The position numbers and the translations under genes are program-made. 64,000 nt of DNA. Origin: Viridibacillus arenosi. GTDB lineage: Bacteria > Bacillota > Bacilli > Bacillales_A > Planococcaceae. The DNA lies in the NCBI RefSeq assembly GCF_001955655.1, contig NZ_MSPW01000012.1, positions 83,874 through 147,873 of the forward strand. Reading direction: 5' to 3'. This document shows positions 44,961-55,395 of the stretch, piece by piece (the stretch's first letter is position 1; every line of letters begins with the position of its first letter). The notes below the pieces were generated by a model. That model ran no database searches and was not told the origin of the DNA. It saw nothing but the letters and a program-made list of their open reading frames with translations.

Positions 44961-46661
44961 TTATATGGTCATTGCTTTTTTGCGACCGTTAGCTATTTCT
45001 ACCAATTCTTTTGCATGTTGGAATGTTAAGTCCGTCACTTCTGCGCCAGACATCATTCTGCTAATTTCATCGATTCGCGCATTATCGAAAATTTCAGTGA
45101 GTGACGTAACTGTTCGATGTGCTTCTTCTTGTTTCTTAATATAATAATGATGATCTGCCATTGCTGCAACTTGTGGTAAGTGTGAAATACAAAGCACTTG
45201 AGAATGCATCGAAATAGCTGAAATTTTTTCAGCAATTGCCTGAGCCACACGTCCACTGACACCTGTATCTACTTCATCAAAAATAATTGATGTAATACCA
45301 TTTGTTGAAGAAAAGATGGTTTTTAATGCCAGCATCATACGAGATAATTCCCCGCCTGAAGCAATTTTCGTTAATGGTTTCGGTGGTTCACCAACATTGG
45401 TTGCAATATAGAATACAATGCGATCCAACCCATTATGATCAAATTGATCGGCAGCTATAGGTTCAAAATGCACACTAAAGTCTGCTTTTTCCATATATAA
45501 CGCTCGAAGTTGTTGCATAATGGCATCGCTTAGCTTACGACCGGCTTTTTTTCGAACTGCAGTTAATTTCTCTGCTGTTTGTAGTAATTTTTCTTTCAGT
45601 ACATTTAATTGTTGTTCGTTTTTTTGCATATTTTCGTCGCGATTGATTAGAGATTCCAGTTCTTCTCCAATTTTTTCACGATATGTTAGTATGTCCTCAA
45701 GTGTAGCACCATATTTACGCTTCATCGATTGGATTAGAGCTAAACGTTGCTCTACTTCATTCAAACGCTCTGGGTTAAATTCAAGGTCATCTAATATGTT
45801 TTTGATTTGAAATGCTGCTTCTTGTAAAGAATAAAAGGCAGCTGATACATTATCTGAATGCTCTCTAAAATCTTGATCTAATGTTGCAACTTCTTCTAAA
45901 TCGGTCATAGCTTGACCAATCCAATCAAGTCCTCTAGATTCACCCAGAATGGCTTCGTGTGCCGTGTTGGATCGTTCATAGATCTTGTTGAAGTTCATCA
46001 ACCTGCGACGTTCCTCAGCTAGTTCCTCTTCTTCTCCTGCTCGAAATTGGCAAGCGTCAATTTCTTTAATTTGAAATGAAAAAAGATCAATTTTTTGGGC
46101 TACTTGCTGTTCACCAAGAGAAATTGCAGCAAGTTCCTTTTTCAATTCACGATAAGCAGAGTATTCCTTACTATAACGTTCTTTCAATGGATCAATGTCT
46201 TCACCTGCAAACTGATCCAACAAGGAGATATGTCTCTTATCATCCATTAACTCTTGGCTCTCATGCTGGCCGTGAACATCGATTAATGTTGCACCTATTT
46301 CACGCAAAAGAGAAAGTGGAACAAGTTTCCCGTTAACACGACAAACGCTTTTCCCATTGTCATTTAAATCACGGCGTAAAATAACCATTCCCTCTTCAAT
46401 TTCAATCCCAGCTTCTGCACATTTCTGATAAGCAGAGTGGTTTTCAGAAGAAATCGCAAAGAGTCCTTCAAGTTCGGCTTTTTTTGCACCGTGACGGATG
46501 AATTCCTGAGAACCTCGACCACCAGCTAATAGCTGTACCGCATCAATAATAATTGATTTCCCGGCACCTGTTTCACCTGTTAAAACCGTTAAACCTTCAA
46601 CAAAACCTACTGTTAAGTCTTCAATAATTGCAAAATTTTTAATCGATAGTTCTCGTAACAA
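44961..46661 (-). CDS. recN: DNA repair protein RecN
   Basis: 566 aa SMC-like ATPase of double-strand break repair. Walker A GETGAGKSIIIDAVQ near residue 30; long coiled-coil arms (about 160-380) around a short hinge; ABC signature ASGGELSRMMLALK near 440; Walker B ITSIIFDEVDTGVSG near 470. TTG start after GAGGTGAG. It follows argR by 16 bp; the argR-recN (ahrC-recN) pair is conserved in bacilli. Confidence 0.96.
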   Translation of the reverse strand: MLRELSIKNFAIIEDLTVGFVEGLTVLTGETGAGKSIIIDAVQLLAGGRGSQEFIRHGAKKAELEGLFAISSENHSAYQKCAEAGIEIEEGMVILRRDLNDNGKSVCRVNGKLVPLSLLREIGATLIDVHGQHESQELMDDKRHISLLDQFAGEDIDPLKERYSKEYSAYRELKKELAAISLGEQQVAQKIDLFSFQIKEIDACQFRAGEEEELAEERRRLMNFNKIYERSNTAHEAILGESRGLDWIGQAMTDLEEVATLDQDFREHSDNVSAAFYSLQEAAFQIKNILDDLEFNPERLNEVEQRLALIQSMKRKYGATLEDILTYREKIGEELESLINRDENMQKNEQQLNVLKEKLLQTAEKLTAVRKKAGRKLSDAIMQQLRALYMEKADFSVHFEPIAADQFDHNGLDRIVFYIATNVGEPPKPLTKIASGGELSRMMLALKTIFSSTNGITSIIFDEVDTGVSGRVAQAIAEKISAISMHSQVLCISHLPQVAAMADHHYYIKKQEEAHRTVTSLTEIFDNARIDEISRMMSGAEVTDLTFQHAKELVEIANGRKKAMTI

Positions 46662-46677
46662 GACAACTCACCTCGGA

Positions 46678-47127
46678 TTACAACATTTCAAGTAAGCGAT
46701 TTTTCACTGATTCGCGTTGAGAATCTTCACGACATAAAATCATAATCGTGTCGTCTCCACAAATAGTACCTAATATTTCAGTCCAATCTAAATGGTCAAG
46801 TAATGATCCAATTGCATGTGCATTTCCCGGTAAAGTCTTCATCACTAAGAAGTGACTAGCACCATCAATGCTCACAAACGCATCTGCTAAAGCACGATGC
46901 AGTTTTTGAATTGGATTGAAGCGTTGATCTGCTGGCAAACTGTACTTATAACGACCATCTTGAAGAGGTACTTTGATTAAATGTAATTCTTTAATATCTC
47001 TAGAGATTGTCGCTTGCGTTACATGATATCCTGCTTCTTTTAGTAAATCGACCAAATCATCCTGTGTTTCAATATCATTATTAGCGATCATGTCGCGTAT
47101 TCGAATATGGCGTTGGCTTTTATTCAA
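46678..47127 (-). CDS. argR: Arginine repressor/activator ArgR (AhrC)
   Basis: 149 aa. N-terminal winged helix ([20 protein letters not shown], then [19 protein letters not shown], the recognition helix) and C-terminal arginine-binding hexamer domain ([14 protein letters not shown] with the two Asp that contact arginine). TTG start after GAGGTG. Operon with recN. Confidence 0.95.
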   Translation of the reverse strand: MNKSQRHIRIRDMIANNDIETQDDLVDLLKEAGYHVTQATISRDIKELHLIKVPLQDGRYKYSLPADQRFNPIQKLHRALADAFVSIDGASHFLVMKTLPGNAHAIGSLLDHLDWTEILGTICGDDTIMILCREDSQRESVKNRLLEML

Positions 47128-47199
47128 TTTTTTTCACCTCTATGAATAATTATGCTCTTCTTTTTTATAACCGTAACATCGATTATGTAAAATCACAAG

Positions 47200-47230
47200 A
47201 AAAAAAACGACCCAAAAGAATGGGCCGCGT
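47200..47230 (-). terminator. Terminator of the dxs-tlyA transcript
   Basis: On the minus strand GGCCCA pairs with TGGGTC/ACG..CGT around TTCTTT, followed by TTTTTTTT. The hairpin begins at the tlyA stop. Confidence 0.75.
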
Positions 47231-48051
47231 CATTTAAGTTGTTGATGTGCCTCACTCACCAAGGTATTGAAGTCTGTAAATGATTGCAGCTCTTCTCCTT
47301 GGTGTGGGTTGTACAGATGGAATAGAAACTCAATATTCCCTTCTCCGCCTGTAATTGGAGAATAGGAAGCATCTTTTACCACAAATCCAACTGATTCAGC
47401 GAATGTTGCAATAGATTCTAATACTTCTAAATGTATTTTCGGTTCACGAACGACACCTTTTTTCCCAACTTTGTCTTTCCCTGCTTCAAACTGAGGTTTC
47501 ACTAGTGCAATAACATCTCCACCAGGTACTAACAACGTTTTTAATACAGGTAAAATCAGTTTTAGAGAAATGAAGGATACGTCAATTGTTGCAAATTCAG
47601 GTAAACCTTCTGCCAAGTCAGGTGCTGTGACATAACGGAAATTTGTACGTTCCATAACAGTTACACGTTCGTCTTGACGGATTTTCCATGCAAGCTGATT
47701 GTAGCCTACATCTAGTGCGTAGCAATGCTTCGCACCATTTTGTAGGGCACAGTCAGTAAACCCACCAGTAGATGAACCGATATCTAACATTAATTTATCT
47801 TGTACAGCAACATCAAAAATATCTAATGCTTTTTCTAGTTTTAAGCCTCCACGACTTACGTAGCGTAGCTGTGATCCTTTAATAGTAAGCTCAGAGTCCA
47901 TCGGTATTTTCTCACCCGGTTTATCTAGGCGTACTTCATTTGAATACACTTGCCCTGCCATGATTGTACGTTTTGCCTTTTCGCGTGTTTCACACAGTCC
48001 TCTTTCAACAAGAAGAATATCGACACGCTCTTTTTGAATTTTTATTGTCAT
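47230..48051 (-). CDS. TlyA-type rRNA 2'-O-methyltransferase (YqxC)
   Basis: 273 aa. N-terminal S4 RNA-binding domain (RVDILLVERGLCETREKAKR, 10-70) followed by an FtsJ-like SAM methyltransferase (MLDIGSSTGGFTDCALQNGA, SAM motif I, near 85; FATIDVSFISLKLILP; ALVKPQFEAGK). Family members methylate ribosomal RNA; hemolysin naming is historical. Starts with a one-base overlap (TAATG) with dxs. Confidence 0.93.
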   Translation of the reverse strand: MTIKIQKERVDILLVERGLCETREKAKRTIMAGQVYSNEVRLDKPGEKIPMDSELTIKGSQLRYVSRGGLKLEKALDIFDVAVQDKLMLDIGSSTGGFTDCALQNGAKHCYALDVGYNQLAWKIRQDERVTVMERTNFRYVTAPDLAEGLPEFATIDVSFISLKLILPVLKTLLVPGGDVIALVKPQFEAGKDKVGKKGVVREPKIHLEVLESIATFAESVGFVVKDASYSPITGGEGNIEFLFHLYNPHQGEELQSFTDFNTLVSEAHQQLK

Positions 48052-49958
48052 TATGCTTTTAAACCTGCTTGCTCTTTATTGTCTTTATTTACTAATTCTT
48101 GAATACGTAATACAGTTTCTTCTGCAGTTAAGTTAATTTCTTGAAGTAACATATCAACACTACCATGTTCAATGAACATATCAGGTATACCGATTCGATC
48201 AATTTGAATTGTAGAATAATGATTGTCATTCGCAAATTCTAACACTGCGCTACCAAAGCCGCCTTGCAATACGCCTTCTTCAATTGTAAGGATTGGCTTT
48301 TTACTTTGCATTAAACGATGTAACATTGCCTCATCCATTGGTTTAATAAAGCGTGCATTGACGATTTCAACTTGTATGCCTTGATCTGCTAATACTTCAG
48401 CTGCTTCTTGTGCCATTGGAATAGTCGTACCGAATGTTAATATTGTTGCATCTTTACCTTCACGAAGTACTTCCCAACTACCGATTGGAAGAGCTTTAAG
48501 CTCAGTGTCCATAGGTACTCCTAAGCCATTACCTCGCGGGTAACGAAGAGCGATCGGGCCTTCATTATAGTCAATAGCTGTTTTCACCATGTGTTGGCCT
48601 TCATTTTCGTCTTTTGGCATCATAATTACTATATTCGGCATATGACGTAAAAAGGCAATATCAAAGACACCTTGATGCGTTTCGCCATCAGCACCTACTA
48701 AACCAGCACGGTCAATTCCGATAAACACATTCAAGTTTTGACGACAAATATCATGTAATACTTGGTCATAAGCACGTTGAAGGAATGTAGAGTATATCGC
48801 TAAAAACGGCTTCGTGCCATCTGCTGCCATACCTGCAGCCATAGTAGCTGCATGTTGCTCAGCGATACCAACATCAAACATACGATTAGGGAATTCACTA
48901 GCAAAACCTTCTAATTTTGAACCAACCGGCATGGCAGGTGTAATTGCTACGATTCGTTCATCGACACGAGCTAATTTACGAACAGTTTCAGCAATTAAGC
49001 TAGACCACCCTGGAGCAGTTGTTTTTGGTTTTACAAGATCGCCAGTTTCCATTTTATAAGGTCCGGTACCATGCCAAGTTCCAACTGTATCGTTTTCAGC
49101 TGGCAAGTAGCCTTTCCCTTTTTTCGTAATAACATGGATTAAAACAGGACCTTGCATTCTTTTTGCGTTTTGTAATGTTTCTTCTAATGTCTCAAAGTTA
49201 TGACCGTCAATTGGACCAAGGTAAGTGAAACCTAGTTCCTCAAAGAATACACCTGACACGAGTAAATATTTCAAGCTATCTTTTACACGTTCTGCTGTGG
49301 AAGCTAATTTACCACCAACTGCAGGGATCTTTTTCAATAGCTGTTCTAATTCATCTTTTGCTTTGTTGTAATTATTTGCCGTACGTAAGCGACCTAATAC
49401 ATTATGCAATGCACCTACATTTGGGGCAATTGACATTTCATTATCATTTAAAATAACGATCATGTTTGTTTTCTCATGACCAATATGATTTAGTGCCTCT
49501 AATGCCATACCGCCTGTTAAAGCACCGTCACCAATAATAGGTACAACAAAGTTTTTATCGCCTTTAATATCTCTTGCTGCTGCCATACCCATCGCTGCTG
49601 ACAGCGAGGTTGAGCTATGTCCTGTTTCCCAAACATCATGTTCACTTTCAATGCGTTTTGGGAATCCACATAACCCTTTATATTGACGTAGCGTATCGAA
49701 TTGATCTGCACGGCCTGTTAAAATCTTGTGGACATATGCTTGATGTCCTACATCCCAAATAAACTTATCTTGAGGACTATTAAACGCTCGATGCAAAGCA
49801 ATAGTTAACTCAACTACACCAAGATTCGGTCCAATATGACCACCTGTTACAGATAGCTTTTGGATTAAAAATTTTCGAACATCTTCACTTAAATCTTGAA
49901 GTTGTTTCGTATTTAATTCTTTCAAAAAGGATGGACTAGATATTTTGTTTAAATCCAT
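48051..49958 (-). CDS. dxs: 1-deoxy-D-xylulose-5-phosphate synthase
   Basis: 635 aa thiamine-diphosphate enzyme that starts the MEP isoprenoid pathway from pyruvate and glyceraldehyde 3-phosphate. [16 protein letters not shown] with [12 protein letters not shown] binds the cofactor; [10 protein letters not shown] and [20 protein letters not shown] are conserved; the C-terminal transketolase domain follows. The ATG at 49958 ([15 protein letters not shown]) agrees with other Dxs starts; another ATG two codons upstream (49964) is equally placed for AAGGTG. Adjacent to ispA and tlyA. Confidence 0.95.
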   Translation of the reverse strand: MDLNKISSPSFLKELNTKQLQDLSEDVRKFLIQKLSVTGGHIGPNLGVVELTIALHRAFNSPQDKFIWDVGHQAYVHKILTGRADQFDTLRQYKGLCGFPKRIESEHDVWETGHSSTSLSAAMGMAAARDIKGDKNFVVPIIGDGALTGGMALEALNHIGHEKTNMIVILNDNEMSIAPNVGALHNVLGRLRTANNYNKAKDELEQLLKKIPAVGGKLASTAERVKDSLKYLLVSGVFFEELGFTYLGPIDGHNFETLEETLQNAKRMQGPVLIHVITKKGKGYLPAENDTVGTWHGTGPYKMETGDLVKPKTTAPGWSSLIAETVRKLARVDERIVAITPAMPVGSKLEGFASEFPNRMFDVGIAEQHAATMAAGMAADGTKPFLAIYSTFLQRAYDQVLHDICRQNLNVFIGIDRAGLVGADGETHQGVFDIAFLRHMPNIVIMMPKDENEGQHMVKTAIDYNEGPIALRYPRGNGLGVPMDTELKALPIGSWEVLREGKDATILTFGTTIPMAQEAAEVLADQGIQVEIVNARFIKPMDEAMLHRLMQSKKPILTIEEGVLQGGFGSAVLEFANDNHYSTIQIDRIGIPDMFIEHGSVDMLLQEINLTAEETVLRIQELVNKDNKEQAGLKA

Positions 49959-50049
49959 CGCCATCACACACCTTTTCATTAAAATATTCATCGTACAATG
50001 TTTCACCCATTATAACAGTGTTAATCAATTGTACAAACTAAAACGGCCA

Positions 50050-50934
50050 TTACTTGTTACGATGAACAATATAATCAGCTAAGTCTTTTAGTAGACTGCT
50101 TTCTGAGGGCAGTTTTTCAAGCGCTTTTATCGCAAGGTTGTAATGATCTTGCAACTTTTCTTTAGCGCCTACTAATGTAAGGAGTGCGGGGTAAGTGCTC
50201 TTATCGCTGGCAACGTCTTTACCGGCTGTTTTCCCTAATTGTTCTGTTGTACCTTCAATGTCTAAAATATCGTCCTGAATTTGGAATGCAAGACCGATAT
50301 GATGCGCATATTCCACTAAGATTGCACGTTCTGCTTTTGTGGCATTTGCAATAATGGCACCTGACTCAATACTAAAACGAAGAAGCGCTCCTGTTTTATT
50401 GACATGAACGTTTTCTAGTTCTGATAATGTTAACTGTTTTGTTTCGCCTTCGATATCTAGGATCTGTCCTCCAACCATACCTTCAGCTCCAGCCGCTTCA
50501 CTTAATTTATCTACTAATAATAAACGTGATACCGGTGGAATTTGTTGCATGCGAGCAAGGATACCAAATGCAAGTGTATTAAGTGCATCTCCTGCAAGTG
50601 TGGCAAATGCATCTCCGTACACTTTATGATTAGTTAGTTTGCCTCTGCGGTATTCATCATTGTCCATGCTTGGTAGATCGTCATGAATCAATGAATAAGT
50701 ATGAATCATTTCAATGACAGCAGCTACCGTAAATCCATCATCATTGCGAACATTGAAATGGTCCATAACTGCAAGCACAAATAGTGGTCTTACTCTTTTA
50801 CCGCCTGCGTTTAATGAATACAACATAGATTCTTTTAATACTGCTGGGGCTTCAATATTCTCAACGAGTTCTTGCATACGTTTTTCGACTGTCGGAATAT
50901 TGTTTGCCATAAATTCTTTTAGAAGCTCAGTCAT
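50050..50934 (-). CDS. ispA: Farnesyl/geranyl diphosphate synthase
   Basis: 294 aa prenyltransferase. First Asp-rich motif DDLPSMDND (with the two-residue insertion of bacterial FPP synthases) near residue 84 and second DDILD near 225; YSLNAGGKRVRP binds substrate. Product is probably farnesyl diphosphate. The ATG overlaps the xseB stop (ATGA), so it is coupled to the exonuclease VII genes. Confidence 0.94.
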   Translation of the reverse strand: MTELLKEFMANNIPTVEKRMQELVENIEAPAVLKESMLYSLNAGGKRVRPLFVLAVMDHFNVRNDDGFTVAAVIEMIHTYSLIHDDLPSMDNDEYRRGKLTNHKVYGDAFATLAGDALNTLAFGILARMQQIPPVSRLLLVDKLSEAAGAEGMVGGQILDIEGETKQLTLSELENVHVNKTGALLRFSIESGAIIANATKAERAILVEYAHHIGLAFQIQDDILDIEGTTEQLGKTAGKDVASDKSTYPALLTLVGAKEKLQDHYNLAIKALEKLPSESSLLKDLADYIVHRNK

Positions 50935-51173
50935 TTACCTTGTCCCTCTTCCCCTGTTGGATTAAAAGGCTTTTCGTTGCCATTGTCATCCATAATCGAG
51001 ATCAGTTGCTGCTCTGCATTTTGTAATTGATCGTGGCAAAACTGGGATAATTTCATCCCTTTTTTATATAAATCTATAGCATCTTCTAAAGGTACTTCCC
51101 CTTGTTCAAGTTGATGAACGATTTCTTCTAGTTCTTCAATTGATTTTGCAAAGGATTGTTTCTTTTCAGCCAT
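50931..51173 (-). CDS. xseB: Exodeoxyribonuclease VII small subunit
   Basis: 80 aa, two helices: SFAKSIEELEEIVHQLEQGE and the PLEDAIDLYKKGMKLSQFC signature. Multiple copies wrap the large subunit. Start overlaps xseA by one base and stop overlaps ispA by four. Confidence 0.94.
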   Translation of the reverse strand: MAEKKQSFAKSIEELEEIVHQLEQGEVPLEDAIDLYKKGMKLSQFCHDQLQNAEQQLISIMDDNGNEKPFNPTGEEGQGK

Positions 51174-52531
51174 TATTCTTCTCCCCTCGCTTTCATTGTT
51201 ATGGACGTAATTTCAGCATTCGCCTGACCATCTGGAAAATGAATAGTCAAATTTTGTTTCTCTTCTACTTGTTGTATTGATTTTATTACTTTTCCTTCTT
51301 GATAAACGATGCTATATCCACGGCTCATGATTGTTAAAGGATTTAATGCTTCTAAAGTACGAATGATGGACCTGAATGCATCTTGGTGCTTATTGATTGA
51401 TTGCACAACACTTTTATCAAGTTGCGTGCTTAATCTCGCAACGTGTTGCTGTTTATATCTCACTTCTTGAAGAGGCGTATTCATTTGTACACGATTTGCT
51501 AATTGTTGCAATACCGCCTGCTTGTCTTTGATATAATTAGTCATTTGTGTTTGTAACTGTTCATCTGTACGACTTAACTTCTCGACAAATGGACGAAATA
51601 GACGGTCTGGATATGCAATCGGATAGGATTTCTGTAACCCCTCTAATTGACTTCTTTCATGTCGAATACGCGATTGTGTCAGTTGAAATATTTGCGACCT
51701 ACGCGTCAATAAATGCTTCATTAAATCTTCGCTATTCGGTACAGCCTTTTTCGCAGCGGCTGTAGGAGTCGCTGCTCGCCAGTCCGAAACATGGTCTGCT
51801 ATCGTAGTATCTGTCTCATGTCCGACACCACTAATAACAGGTATGTCACTTTCAAAAATAGCTCTGGCAACAATTTCTTCATTGAACGCCCAAAGGTCCT
51901 CAATGGAACCTCCACCACGTCCGACAATTAAAACATCAATTTCGTCCATACGGTTTGCTTGCTGAATTGCTTTTACAATACTAGGCGCTGCTTGTTCTCC
52001 TTGCACGAGTGCAGGGAAAATCAAAACATCTGCAAGAGCGTAATGCTGCGTAATAGTTGTACAGATATCTCTTATGGCTGCTCCAGTTGGTGCTGTAACA
52101 ACACCAATTTTACGAGGGAATGTTGGTATCGCTTTTTTATATCTTTCATCAAACAATCCTTCTTTTAAAAGTTTTGCTTGTAATTGTTCAAAGGCGATAT
52201 GTAAACTACCTACACCGTCCGGTTCCATTGCTACTGCATATAACTGATAACGTCCACTACCTTCATAGACGTTAATATCTCCACGAATAAAAACCTTCAT
52301 GCCATTTTCAGGAACAAATTTCAGACGACTAGCACTCTTCGCAAACATGACTGCTGCAATTTGTGTTTTTTCATCTTTCAATGTGAAATAAATATGGCCA
52401 GAACCCGTATGTTTTTTGACATTTGAAAGCTCTCCTTTTACAAATACATCACGTAAATGAGGATCAGCATCAAACTTCTTTTTAATATATTTTGTTAATG
52501 CTTGGACAGATAAATAAGGTGTACTTGTCAA
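51173..52531 (-). CDS. xseA: Exodeoxyribonuclease VII large subunit
   Basis: 452 aa single-strand exonuclease. N-terminal OB fold (YLSVQALTKYIKKKFDADP, GHIYFTLKDEKTQIAAVMF), catalytic domain with GVVTAPTGAAIRDI, IVGRGGGSIEDLWAFN and GVGHETDTTIADHVSDWRA near 270, then a long coiled coil. TTG start after AAGGAG. The terminator at 52580 separates it from folD. Confidence 0.95.
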   Translation of the reverse strand: MTSTPYLSVQALTKYIKKKFDADPHLRDVFVKGELSNVKKHTGSGHIYFTLKDEKTQIAAVMFAKSASRLKFVPENGMKVFIRGDINVYEGSGRYQLYAVAMEPDGVGSLHIAFEQLQAKLLKEGLFDERYKKAIPTFPRKIGVVTAPTGAAIRDICTTITQHYALADVLIFPALVQGEQAAPSIVKAIQQANRMDEIDVLIVGRGGGSIEDLWAFNEEIVARAIFESDIPVISGVGHETDTTIADHVSDWRAATPTAAAKKAVPNSEDLMKHLLTRRSQIFQLTQSRIRHERSQLEGLQKSYPIAYPDRLFRPFVEKLSRTDEQLQTQMTNYIKDKQAVLQQLANRVQMNTPLQEVRYKQQHVARLSTQLDKSVVQSINKHQDAFRSIIRTLEALNPLTIMSRGYSIVYQEGKVIKSIQQVEEKQNLTIHFPDGQANAEITSITMKARGEE

Positions 52532-52579
52532 AAGCCTCAGACTCCTTATCCGAACGTTTTATAAGAAATTTAATTTCAT

Positions 52580-52612
52580 AAAAAAAGCTGTCTTTCATCA
52601 GAAAAACAGCTT
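52580..52612 (-). terminator. Terminator of nusB-folD
   Basis: On the minus strand AAGCTGTTT pairs with ACAGCTT around TTCTGATGAAAG, followed by TTTTT. It lies 8 bp after the folD stop and before xseA. Confidence 0.75.
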
Positions 52613-52620
52613 CTGCGTTA

Positions 52621-53502
52621 CTATTTTACCTGTTTTGAGCTCATTTGTCTTGAGGAAACCTTCTTTTTCGCTGATTGCAATGTATTGAATAGCAACATTG
52701 TAATCGTCATTGGGCCAACACCTTTAGGTACAGGAGTGATTGCTGATACTTTATCAATAACTGAATCAAAATCAACATCGCCGCAAAGTTTATTGTTTTC
52801 GTCGCGGTTAATACCTACATCAATTACAACAGCGCCTTCTTTTACATGCTCAGCACCGATCATTTTCGCACGGCCTGTTGCTACTACTAAAATATCAGCT
52901 TGTGTTGTCATGGCAGCTAAATTAGGAGTTTTAGAGTGACAATAAGTCACTGTAGCGTCTTTTTGTAATAGTAGTTGTCCCATTGGAACACCTACAATAT
53001 GGCTACGTCCAATGATGACAGCATGTTTACCTGCTACATCAATATTCGCATATTCTAATAACTTCATCACACCAAAAGGCGTACAAGGTAAATATGTTGG
53101 TTGACCTAGCATCATTTTTCCTACGCTTTCTGGATGGAAGCCATCTACATCCTTCTCAGGAGAGATAGCCGCGATGACGTTTTGTTCATCAATGTGTTTT
53201 GGAAGTGGTAATTGAACTAAAATGCCGTCAATTGCAGAATCAGCATTTAGTTTGTCAATTTCGCTTAATAATGTTTCTTCTGAAATATCTGCTGATAACT
53301 CGATAAGTTGTGAGTAAATACCCATTTGTTCGCATGATTTCTGTTTGTTAGAAACATATGTTTTAGAAGCAGGATTGTCCCCTACTAATATAACTGCTAG
53401 TCCTGGTGTAATACCGTGTTCTTGTAAATCATTCACTTCATGTTGAATAGATTGTCGAATCAAATCTCCGATTTCTTTACCATTAATTAGCTTACCTGAC
53501 AT
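52621..53502 (-). CDS. folD: Methylenetetrahydrofolate dehydrogenase/cyclohydrolase
   Basis: 293 aa bifunctional enzyme that interconverts methylene-, methenyl- and formyl-tetrahydrofolate. SKTYVSNKQKSCEQMGI holds the catalytic Tyr and Lys, ILVQLPLPKHI and DVDGFHPESVGKMMLG follow, then the NADP site VIIGRSHIVGVPMGQLL. Start at 53502 (MSGKLINGKEIG); a TTG six codons upstream is less likely. It follows nusB by 35 bp. Confidence 0.95.
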   Translation of the reverse strand: MSGKLINGKEIGDLIRQSIQHEVNDLQEHGITPGLAVILVGDNPASKTYVSNKQKSCEQMGIYSQLIELSADISEETLLSEIDKLNADSAIDGILVQLPLPKHIDEQNVIAAISPEKDVDGFHPESVGKMMLGQPTYLPCTPFGVMKLLEYANIDVAGKHAVIIGRSHIVGVPMGQLLLQKDATVTYCHSKTPNLAAMTTQADILVVATGRAKMIGAEHVKEGAVVIDVGINRDENNKLCGDVDFDSVIDKVSAITPVPKGVGPMTITMLLFNTLQSAKKKVSSRQMSSKQVK

Positions 53503-53537
53503 TATTAGTAACACTCCCAAATTTAACTTAGAATTTA

Positions 53538-53915
53538 TTATTTTGCGTATTTTGATAATACGCCGTTTACGAAGCGGCTAGATTTCTCATCACCATATGT
53601 TTTACTCAACTCAATTGCTTCGTTTAAAACAACATTCTTAGGTGTTTCTGGTGTATATAAAATTTCATAAACCGCTAAACGTAAAATTGTACGTTCAATT
53701 TTCGCTAAGCGAGGTAATGACCAATTTTCTAATTTCTCAACTAATGACTTATCGATTTCTTCCATGTGTAAAACAGTACCTTGTACTATTTGCTCGAAGA
53801 ATGGTGAACTCTCCTCACCTACAATATGTTCAATTGCTTCTGTAACTGTTAATTCTGTATTTTCTAGTTGAAAAAGTACTTGTATCGCTTTTTCACGCGC
53901 TTCTCGTCGCTTCAT
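53538..53915 (-). CDS. nusB: Transcription antitermination factor NusB
   Basis: 125 aa all-helical RNA-binding factor for rRNA antitermination: RREAREKAIQVLFQLE at the start, LARLIER-like LPRLAKIERTILRLAVYEI, and VLNEAIELSKTYGDEKSSRF at the C-terminus. In Bacillus it is preceded by an Asp23 gene and accBC; here the upstream neighbour is an unrelated oxidoreductase gene. Confidence 0.95.
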   Translation of the reverse strand: MKRREAREKAIQVLFQLENTELTVTEAIEHIVGEESSPFFEQIVQGTVLHMEEIDKSLVEKLENWSLPRLAKIERTILRLAVYEILYTPETPKNVVLNEAIELSKTYGDEKSSRFVNGVLSKYAK

Positions 53916-54095
53916 TTATATAGTTCTCCTTTATACTACTACATTGGGGAGATTCTGACATATTCCCTAAGTAAAACGGGATAAAATGTACAAAATAAAC
54001 CCGAAATGTAAAGTGTTTCATTAAATATGCATGTAGCATTATCTTATCACATTTTTCGATTCAATTCATCGATTCCTTTAACTTTTAAATAGTCA

Positions 54096-54130
54096 GAAAA
54101 AGCACCACCTCATATGAAGTGATGCTTTTC
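54096..54130 (-). terminator. Terminator of the oxidoreductase gene
   Basis: AAAAGCA-CAC (54098-54107) pairs with GTG-TGCTTTT (one mismatch) around CTCATATGAA. It lies about 65 bp after the stop of the gene at 54196 on the minus strand. Confidence 0.65.
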
Positions 54131-54195
54131 TTAGTATTGTTTCATAAAATCGTCAATAAAAATATTGAATATTTATTTACTTTTTAATCTCGTCC

Positions 54196-55134
54196 CTATT
54201 TTAACAACTGATCAATCCACTCTTGTACTTTCAAACCTTCTTCAAACGATACAATAAGAGACTCCCTACCAATGATCGAATTATGACACGCGTCCATTAG
54301 GCTTTCCGGCTGAGATTCTGGAACAATTACCACTTCTTCCTGATCCGTTTCACTAACCCATAGTTCTGACCAATTGCGGAGTGTTATCACTTTTTTTGTT
54401 CCAAAAACCTTATACTCTAGACGTTCTTCTTGCCCAATCCCGGACAAGCTATTCAATACAATTGGTATTCCACTATCTGTTTTAGCCAAAGCAGTCACAC
54501 CTGTTTCGCATAAATCCTCATTTGCTGGATATGTCGTCTCGTGAGAAGTAATCGAAAAATCACCAAATAGATGATGCGTAAGTTGAAAATAATGTGGAAA
54601 TATCTCTCTTATGAAACCTCCTTGTTCTCTAGAGGCAATCCACGGATTTTGTTGCCATTTCCTTGGCCAATGTGGGAAGTATGTATGTAATTCAATACGA
54701 ACAATATCGCCAAGTGATGCTGTATTTATCGCTTCTTTAAGACTATGTATCGCCTGACTGTACATTAATGGGAAATGCATTGCTGTTTTGACATTTGCTT
54801 CTGCAGCTGCATTTACCATTCTCACGCTATCTTGTGCATCGTGAGCAAGAGGCTTTTCGGAAAGAATATTCAAACCACGTTTAGCTATTTGTTCTGCCAA
54901 AGGAGCATGACTTACTGGGGGCGTCCCGATATAAACCCAGTTTGGATCTAATTGTAAAAGCTCATCTAATGTTTCTGCAACTGGAAGCTGATATTTTGTT
55001 GAAACTTCTTCTAGTCTTGTTTTATTTTCATCGAATACAGACACGATTTCACAATTAGGATGCGCCAAAATTTGATTAATAATTCGCTCTCCTACAACTC
55101 CAGTACCAATTAATGCAAAAGTAGTTTTTGACAT
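54196..55134 (-). CDS. Gfo/Idh/MocA-family oxidoreductase
   Basis: 312 aa. N-terminal Rossmann domain (FALIGTGVVGERIINQIL), the diagnostic SEKPLAHDAQDSVRMV motif with catalytic Lys near residue 95, and the C-terminal alpha/beta substrate domain (HTYFPHWPRKWQQNPWIASR). Uses NAD(P) to oxidise a sugar or sugar-like substrate; which one is unknown. AAGGAGAG precedes ATG. It sits where conserved genes usually flank nusB. Confidence 0.88.
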   Translation of the reverse strand: MSKTTFALIGTGVVGERIINQILAHPNCEIVSVFDENKTRLEEVSTKYQLPVAETLDELLQLDPNWVYIGTPPVSHAPLAEQIAKRGLNILSEKPLAHDAQDSVRMVNAAAEANVKTAMHFPLMYSQAIHSLKEAINTASLGDIVRIELHTYFPHWPRKWQQNPWIASREQGGFIREIFPHYFQLTHHLFGDFSITSHETTYPANEDLCETGVTALAKTDSGIPIVLNSLSGIGQEERLEYKVFGTKKVITLRNWSELWVSETDQEEVVIVPESQPESLMDACHNSIIGRESLIVSFEEGLKVQEWIDQLLK

Positions 55135-55395
55135 AACGCACTCTCCTTCTTAGGTATTTGTATATTTTTTTCTTCCTATTAAAGACATTATTTTCAAAGT
55201 AAAAACAATGTCTATGTAAATAGTTAATCATATTGATAGGATAATGCATAGTCATTGGAACAATTTGATAAAATTGGATAGTTAAAATGTAGCGCTCAAA
55301 TCCCTTTTCATTCCCAACGTTTCTAAATCAACACAGAATTGCACGAGTAATGTTTCACTAACGGGAAAGACTACATTACAAAGGAGTGAAGAAAA

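Noticed and set aside
55373..55379. CATTACA as a sigma-G -10 of the SASP gene
   Set aside because: It lies right at the ribosome site, leaving no room for a transcript start before the gene, and has no matching -35.
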